Notes under the pieces: generated by a model
What the model saw: only the letters and a program-made list of their open reading frames with translations
The model's database searches: none
Told to the model about the DNA's origin: nothing
In this document: piece by piece, positions 38,979-43,746 of the stretch
Layout: each line of letters begins with the position of its first letter
Numbering within the stretch: the stretch's first letter is position 1
Assembly: GCA_024641605.1 (NCBI GenBank)
Contig: JAHECT010000003.1
Coordinates: 1-43,746, forward strand
Direction of reading: 5' to 3'
From: Micrococcales bacterium
Lineage (GTDB): Bacteria; Actinomycetota; Actinomycetes; S36-B12; CAIYMF01
DNA length: 43,746 nucleotides
Translations under genes and position numbers: made by a program

Positions 38979-39497
38979 TCAGTCGAGGCGACGCAGCTCG
39001 GCGCGGTACCAGTGGCCGTTGCGCACGTAGCGCTCCACGGCGTAGTCGAACGCCCCCTCGGCCACGGCGTCCTCCCGGATCGTGCAGGGGACGCCCAGAG
39101 CCATGGCCCGGGCCGGGACCTCGGTGCCGTTCGGGACCAGGGCTCCGGCGCCCACGAGCGCGCCGGATCGGACCACGACCCGGTGCAGGACGACCGAGCC
39201 GCTGCCGATGAGGCAGCGGTCCTCGACGACCGCGCCCTCGAGGTGGGCGTTGTGGCCCACGACGCAGTCGTCGCCGATGACGGTGGGGAGCTCCGCGGTG
39301 CAGTGCACGACCGTCCCGTCCTGGATGGAGGTGCGCGTGCCCACCCGGACCGAGCCGTGGTCGCCGCGGAGCACGGCGGTCGGCCAGACCGTGGACTCAG
39401 GGCCGATGGTGACGTCCCCGATGATGACCGCGTCCGGGTGGACGAAGGCGGCGGGATCGATGCTGGGCGTGCGGTCGCCGATGGCGTAGATGGGCAC
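38979..39497 (-). CDS. Gamma-carbonic anhydrase-like hexapeptide-repeat protein
   Basis: VPIYAIGDRTPSIDPAAFVHPDAVIIGDVTIGPESTVWPTAVLRGDHGSVRVGTRTSIQDGTVVHCT; GTG start with RBS GGAGG. Confidence 0.88.
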   Translation of the reverse strand: MPIYAIGDRTPSIDPAAFVHPDAVIIGDVTIGPESTVWPTAVLRGDHGSVRVGTRTSIQDGTVVHCTAELPTVIGDDCVVGHNAHLEGAVVEDRCLIGSGSVVLHRVVVRSGALVGAGALVPNGTEVPARAMALGVPCTIREDAVAEGAFDYAVERYVRNGHWYRAELRRLD

Positions 39498-39715
39498 CGG
39501 GCACCTCCGGTCGACGTGGGCTGGACCGCTCGGCCCGAGGGTCCCTGTGAGCCATCCCACCATCCCCGTCCGTCCGCGGAACGGGGGGTCGTCTCGCGAT
39601 CGTCACCTGAGTGGGGCACAATCCCCGCCTGACGTGGCCCCGGGGATGATTCGGGGGTGCTCGGACGTTGAGCGGCTGACGCGGTCACCGCCCGGCGGGC
39701 GGGACCGACGGGACT

Positions 39716-39742
39716 ACGAGGACGAGGACGAGGACGAGGACG
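39716..39742 (+). repeat. Hexanucleotide tandem repeat (GACGAG)n abutting the DUF4193 start codon
   Basis: acgag-gacgag-gacgag-gacgag-gacg, one base before ATG at 39744. Confidence 0.97.
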
Positions 39743-39743
39743 C

Positions 39744-40040
39744 ATGGCCACCGATTACGACGCACCGCGCAAGACCGACGACGAGCTCGCCGAGGACTCC
39801 CTCGAGGAGCTCAAGGCGCAGCGCGCCAACAAGGCGGCCTCGAGCGTGGACGTCGACGAGGTGGAGCTCGCGGAGAACCTCGAGCTCCCCGGCGCCGACC
39901 TGTCCGACGAGTCGCTCACCGTGCGCGTGCTGCCCCGGCAGGCGGACGAGTTCACCTGCTCGCGCTGCTTCCTGGTCCACCACCGCAGCCAGCTCTCGCG
40001 GGAGATCAAGGGCCTGCCGGTCTGCCGCGACTGCGACTGA
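39744..40040 (+). CDS. DUF4193 family protein
   Basis: MATDYDAPRKTDDELAEDSLEELKAQRANKAASSVDVDE...FTCSRCFLVHHRSQLSREIKGLPVCRDCD. Confidence 0.93.
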   Translation: MATDYDAPRKTDDELAEDSLEELKAQRANKAASSVDVDEVELAENLELPGADLSDESLTVRVLPRQADEFTCSRCFLVHHRSQLSREIKGLPVCRDCD

Positions 40041-40056
40041 GCCACGGCGTGCCCCG

Positions 40057-40851
40057 GTGAGCGGCGACGAGGTCGCACCTGAGCGGCTCCCTGAGCCGGA
40101 CGAGCGCGAGCGCCAGGAGGCTCGCGAGGTCGCCGACCTGGTCGAACGGCTCTCGGCCGACGGTCTCGGCCGGGGTGAGCGGGCCTCCCTGATGGCGCGT
40201 CTGTCGACCTTGGTCGTCCAGCGGTCGCGGCGGGCGGGTGCCGCCGCCGTCACCAGCGGTCGCATGCTCGCCGACCTCCTCGTGGACGCCGCGCCGCACA
40301 TCCCGGTCCGCGACGTCGAGACCCTGAGCGCGCACCACCACGGGCTCGAGGGCGAGGCGCTGGCCGACTCCCTGTGCCGGGCCGCCGCACGCACGACCTC
40401 CGGGATCGGTGCCGCCGGCGGGGCCGTGGCGGCCGTGGAGTGGGCGGCCATGCCGCTGCTCATCGCGGTCCCCCTCGAGGTGGTCGTGGAGACCCTCGCC
40501 GTCGCGACCGTCGAGGTGAAGCTCGTCGCGGAGCTGCACGCGGTCTACGGCCTTCCCGTCGTCGGCACCGGGACCCAGCGCGCCATGAGCTACACAGGAT
40601 CGTGGGCGTCGCGGCGCGGCATCGACCCGCTGGCCCCGTGGACCATTCCCAACGTCATGGGCATCGCCGGACGCAACGTCGTCGGCAAGCGCCTGCTGGT
40701 GCGCTTCTCGCGCAACCTGGGCACCCTCATCCCGTTCCTGGTCGGTGCCGTGGTGGGGGCCCGGGTCAACTGGGCCGAGACGACCCGGCTCGGCGCGGCC
40801 ATGCGTGCCGATCTGCGGCGCGTCGTGGCTCTCGGCCAGGCGGCCGACTGA
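40057..40851 (+). CDS. Conserved actinobacterial hypothetical protein (hydrophobic core)
   Basis: 264 aa from GTG (VSGDEVAPERLPEPDERERQ...), hydrophobic segments GAAGGAVAAVEWAAMPLLIAVPLEVVVETLAVATV. Confidence 0.8.
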   Translation: MSGDEVAPERLPEPDERERQEAREVADLVERLSADGLGRGERASLMARLSTLVVQRSRRAGAAAVTSGRMLADLLVDAAPHIPVRDVETLSAHHHGLEGEALADSLCRAAARTTSGIGAAGGAVAAVEWAAMPLLIAVPLEVVVETLAVATVEVKLVAELHAVYGLPVVGTGTQRAMSYTGSWASRRGIDPLAPWTIPNVMGIAGRNVVGKRLLVRFSRNLGTLIPFLVGAVVGARVNWAETTRLGAAMRADLRRVVALGQAAD

Positions 40852-40852
40852 G

Positions 40853-41140
40853 TCAGCCCTCGTACGGTCGGGACGCGGTCAGGCGGTCGACGGCGACGTT
40901 GACCACGGCCACCGCGGCGGCGGTCACGGCGGCGTAGACGAGGATCCGACGCATCGACGCGGTGGGGTCGCTGGCGCGCGGGGGCTCGGACCCGGTCGCA
41001 CGCGTGTACGCGGCGTCCATCGCCTTGCGCACCACCCAGGTGGCGGCCAGGGCCAGCAGCGGCGCGGCGACCTTGATCGCGGTCGACGGCTCGACGAAGT
41101 CCTCGACCTCGACCGGCAGGTCCACGTCGTCGTCGCTCAT
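40853..41140 (-). CDS. DUF4235 family membrane protein
   Basis: MSDDDVDLPVEVEDFVEPSTAIKVAAPLLALAATWVVRKAMDAAYTRATGSEPP...RRILVYAAVTAAAVAVVNVAVDRLT. Confidence 0.85.
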   Translation of the reverse strand: MSDDDVDLPVEVEDFVEPSTAIKVAAPLLALAATWVVRKAMDAAYTRATGSEPPRASDPTASMRRILVYAAVTAAAVAVVNVAVDRLTASRPYEG

Positions 41141-41214
41141 CGCAGCGCTCCCGTTCCGCTCGGTGCCCGACCGCTCGGGCGCTCCGTGGTCAGCCTGCCA
41201 CGCCAGGGCGCCCG

Positions 41215-41715
41215 TCACCCCTCACTCGCCCGGGACCGGTCCCGGGCAGCGGCGAGCGTGCGGGCGAGATCCGTGCCACGCCGGGTCGACACGAGCCAGT
41301 ACGGATGCGGGTCCTGCTCGTCGGCCACCTCCACCAGGACGCTCGTCGCGATCCAGCCCCGGGTGCAGAGATGGGCGGCGGGGTCGGCCTGGGGTCCGCG
41401 GACCTCGCGGGTCCGCGCCCGGTCCAGCGGCACGACCCGCCCCACGCAGGAGAGCGGGAGGCGCGCGCGCCCCGCCCGCAGGACCCGGTCGTCGACGCGC
41501 ACCAGCGGCGCGGTGAGCAGCAGCAGCGCGCACGACGCCGCGGCCGTCGTCGCGAACACGATGAGCCCCCAGGTCGTCCCGAGGACGTAGCCGTAGGCCA
41601 GGGCGAGAACACCGCACAGGCTGAGCACGAGCACCCACACGGGCCACGGCGCACCCAGCCGCTCGCGGTAGCCGACGACCGTGCCGTCCCGGCCCTCCTG
41701 CCACGTCGTGCTCAC
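41215..41715 (-). CDS. DUF3093 family membrane protein
   Basis: VSTTWQEGRDGTVVGYRERLGAPWPVWVLVLSLCGVLALAYGYVLG...TREVRGPQADPAAHLCTRGWIATSVLVEVADEQDPHPYWLVSTRRG. Confidence 0.88.
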   Translation of the reverse strand: MSTTWQEGRDGTVVGYRERLGAPWPVWVLVLSLCGVLALAYGYVLGTTWGLIVFATTAAASCALLLLTAPLVRVDDRVLRAGRARLPLSCVGRVVPLDRARTREVRGPQADPAAHLCTRGWIATSVLVEVADEQDPHPYWLVSTRRGTDLARTLAAARDRSRASEG

Positions 41716-41767
41716 GGGGCGAGCCTGCCACGAGATCGTCGCGCGCCCCCCGAGTAGGGTCGCCCGC

Positions 41768-42373
41768 GTGACGGAGACCCCAGCACCGCCGGCCCGGCCG
41801 GGGCTGCCCACGACCCCGCCGGCGGACGCCGTCCTGCCGGATCGCTCGCCCCTCGCGCCGCCGCCCGGCGCGGAGATCCCGAGCCACTACGCGCTCTGCT
41901 ACGGCTGCGGCGACGAGCACCCCAGCGGGCTGCACCTGCACGTGCGCGCCGGCGACGGGCTCAGCCTGACGGGCACGTTCACGGTCACCGAGCAGCACCA
42001 GGGCGCTCCTGGTCTCGCCCACGGAGGGCTTCTCACCACCGCGTTCGACGACGCCCTCGGCTCCCTGAACTGGTTGCTCGCCGCGCCCGCCGTGACCGCG
42101 CGCCTCGAGGTGGACTTCCGCCGTCCGGTCCCCGTCGGCTCGACCCTGCACATCCGGGCGGAGGTCGTCGGTCGGAAGGGCCGCAAGGTCTTCACCCGGG
42201 CCACCGGCCGGTTGGACGCTCCCGACGGCCCGCTGGCCCTGACCGCCGCGGCGCTGTTCATCCAGGTGGCCGTGGAGCACTTCGCCGTGCACGGTCGGGC
42301 CGAGGACGTGGCGCGGGCCAGGGAGTCGCGCGAGGTCCGCGCCAGCATCGCGAGCCTGGAGGTCAACCCGTGA
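41768..42373 (+). CDS. PaaI/hotdog-fold thioesterase
   Basis: CYGCGDEHPSGLHLHVRAGDG...HQGAPGLAHGGLLTTAFDDALGSLNWLL; GTG start. Confidence 0.88.
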   Translation: MTETPAPPARPGLPTTPPADAVLPDRSPLAPPPGAEIPSHYALCYGCGDEHPSGLHLHVRAGDGLSLTGTFTVTEQHQGAPGLAHGGLLTTAFDDALGSLNWLLAAPAVTARLEVDFRRPVPVGSTLHIRAEVVGRKGRKVFTRATGRLDAPDGPLALTAAALFIQVAVEHFAVHGRAEDVARARESREVRASIASLEVNP

Positions 42374-42822
42374 CGCGACCGTCGAACGCGGTGGACGTCC
42401 TCGTCCGCCGGCTGGACCCGGACATCGCGCTCCCCGCCTACGCCCACCCCGGTGACGCGGGGGTCGACCTGGTCACGACGGTGGACGCCGTGGTGGCCCC
42501 GGGGGAGCGCGTCCTGCTGCCGACGGGGCTGGCCATCGCCCTGCCCGCGGGGTACGCCGCGTTCGTCCACCCGCGATCCGGGCTCGCCGTGCGTCACGGC
42601 GTCTCCCTCGTCAACGCACCGGGAACCGTGGATGCGGGCTATCGCGGAGAGATCAAGGTGTCCCTGGTCAACCACGACCCGCGCGACGCCGTGACGCTCC
42701 GCAGGGGCGACCGCATCGCCCAGCTGGTCGTCCAGAAGGTGGAGCACGCCGTGTTCCACGAGGTCGAGGCGCTGCCCGGCTCGGATCGGGGCGAGGGCGG
42801 CTTCGGGTCGTCCGGGCGCTAG
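42370..42822 (+). CDS. dut: dUTP diphosphatase
   Basis: AYAHPGDAGVDLVTTVDAVVAPGERVLLPTGLAIALPAGYAAFVHPRSGLAVRHGVSLVNAPGTVDAGYRGEIKVSLVNHDP...RGDRIAQLVVQKV; GTGA overlap. Confidence 0.96.
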   Translation: MTRPSNAVDVLVRRLDPDIALPAYAHPGDAGVDLVTTVDAVVAPGERVLLPTGLAIALPAGYAAFVHPRSGLAVRHGVSLVNAPGTVDAGYRGEIKVSLVNHDPRDAVTLRRGDRIAQLVVQKVEHAVFHEVEALPGSDRGEGGFGSSGR

Positions 42823-42853
42823 CGTCGTCCTCAGTCCAGTCCTAGGAGGGACC

Positions 42854-43573
42854 GTGTTCCGTCGTCGCAAGGCCGACCCCGAGGTCGACGCGTCCGTCGA
42901 GGACGCCGCTGCGCCGTCCGGCGAGGACGAGGCGCAGGAGCGGCCCGCGGCGGACCGCAGCGGCGGGCCCTTCGACGTCGACGAGGAGCCCGACGACGGC
43001 CTGACCCGGCTGGACCTCGGCGGCCTGCGTGTCGCGGGCGCCGACGGCATGGAGATCCGCCTCGAGGTCGACCAGGCGACCCAGGCGGTGTCCGCCGTCA
43101 CGGTCGTCGCGAACGACTCGGCGCTCCAGCTGACGGCCTTCGCCGCCCCGCGGACCGAGGGGATCTGGGACGACGTGCGCGGCGAGATCCGGGCGAACCT
43201 GGCCGCCAGCGGTCCGGTGGACGAGATCCAGGGCGACTTCGGCCGCGAGCTGCAGGCGACGCTCACGATCCCCGACGAGCAGGGTCGCCAGGTGACGCAG
43301 CCGGTCCGCTTCGTGGGGGTCGACGGTCCCCGCTGGTTCCTCCGGGGTCTGTTCACCGGAGCCGCGGCGCGCGACCCCCGGGCCGCCCTCCCGCTCGAGG
43401 CGGTGCTGCGGGCCACGGTGGTGGTCCGGGGGACCGATCCCATGGCCCCGGGCGACCCGCTCCCGCTGCACCTGCCCACCGAGGTCCCGGAGGGCATCAG
43501 CCCGCGGGACGAGGAGGAGCGGCGCACCCTGCCCCCGCCCGAGCGGGGTCCGGAGATCACCGAGATCCGCTGA
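42854..43573 (+). CDS. DUF3710 family protein
   Basis: VFRRRKADPEVD...TRLDLGGLRVAGADGMEIRLEVDQATQAVSAVTVVANDSALQLTAFAAPRTEGIWDDVRGEI; RBS AGGAGG. Confidence 0.9.
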   Translation: MFRRRKADPEVDASVEDAAAPSGEDEAQERPAADRSGGPFDVDEEPDDGLTRLDLGGLRVAGADGMEIRLEVDQATQAVSAVTVVANDSALQLTAFAAPRTEGIWDDVRGEIRANLAASGPVDEIQGDFGRELQATLTIPDEQGRQVTQPVRFVGVDGPRWFLRGLFTGAAARDPRAALPLEAVLRATVVVRGTDPMAPGDPLPLHLPTEVPEGISPRDEEERRTLPPPERGPEITEIR

Positions 43574-43746
43574 GCGGGTCATCCAGGAGCGCTCGCGCCG
43601 CCTCGCCCAGGGCTGCTCGCCGCCGGCCGGGCTCCTCGCGTGCCAGCGTGGCCAGCCGGGCGCCGGGGACGGACGCGGCCCAGGACCGCGCCACCGCCTC
43701 CGGGTGGAGCGGGTCGCCCGCCAGGGCCACCACCGCCACCGGTGCG
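43557..43746 (-). CDS. Alpha/beta hydrolase, C-terminal fragment (runs off window)
   Basis: APVAVVALAGDPLHPEAVARSWAASVPGARLATL; open upstream to the window end. Confidence 0.6.
   Translation of the reverse strand, partial: APVAVVALAGDPLHPEAVARSWAASVPGARLATLAREEPGRRRAALGEAARALLDDPLSGSR

Overview
The window is 43.7 kb of very high-GC actinobacterial chromosome, densely packed with about 38 protein-coding genes. I recognised no rRNA, tRNA, CRISPR array, transposase or phage module. Gene order on the window: a CtpF-like P-type ATPase (runs off the left edge) behind a tandem universal-stress protein; a secreted trypsin-like protease; a plant-DVR-like (divinyl chlorophyllide 8-vinyl reductase family) oxidoreductase; an ABC1/AarF kinase; an alpha/beta hydrolase; a methyltransferase; a protein resembling red chlorophyll catabolite reductase / bilin reductases; a sulfide:quinone-oxidoreductase-like flavoprotein with a 63-aa partner, a CsoR/CstR-type operator and a strong terminator; a DUF456 protein; a 1,814-aa LPQTG surface protein; parE; a ferredoxin-NADP reductase; beta-carbonic anhydrase; a sucrase/ferredoxin-like protein; parC; psuK-psuG; a GNAT/acyl-CoA-synthetase fusion; MFS transporters; tdk; sepH; ferrochelatase; an inositol monophosphatase-family protein; a gamma-carbonic anhydrase-like protein; DUF4193, DUF4235, DUF3093 and DUF3710 proteins; dut. 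Best candidates for follow-up: (1) the self-contained SQR + 63-aa unit with a TACCCC-N2-GGGGTA operator and no local regulator; (2) two homologues of plant chlorophyll-metabolism enzymes within about 5.5 kb of each other in an apparently non-phototrophic background; (3) the giant LPQTG protein, in which all 14 cysteines fall into seven predicted within-domain pairs; (4) a GACGAG tandem repeat abutting the DUF4193 start codon. Family calls come from reading the translations and from recollection of family motifs; no database search was run.
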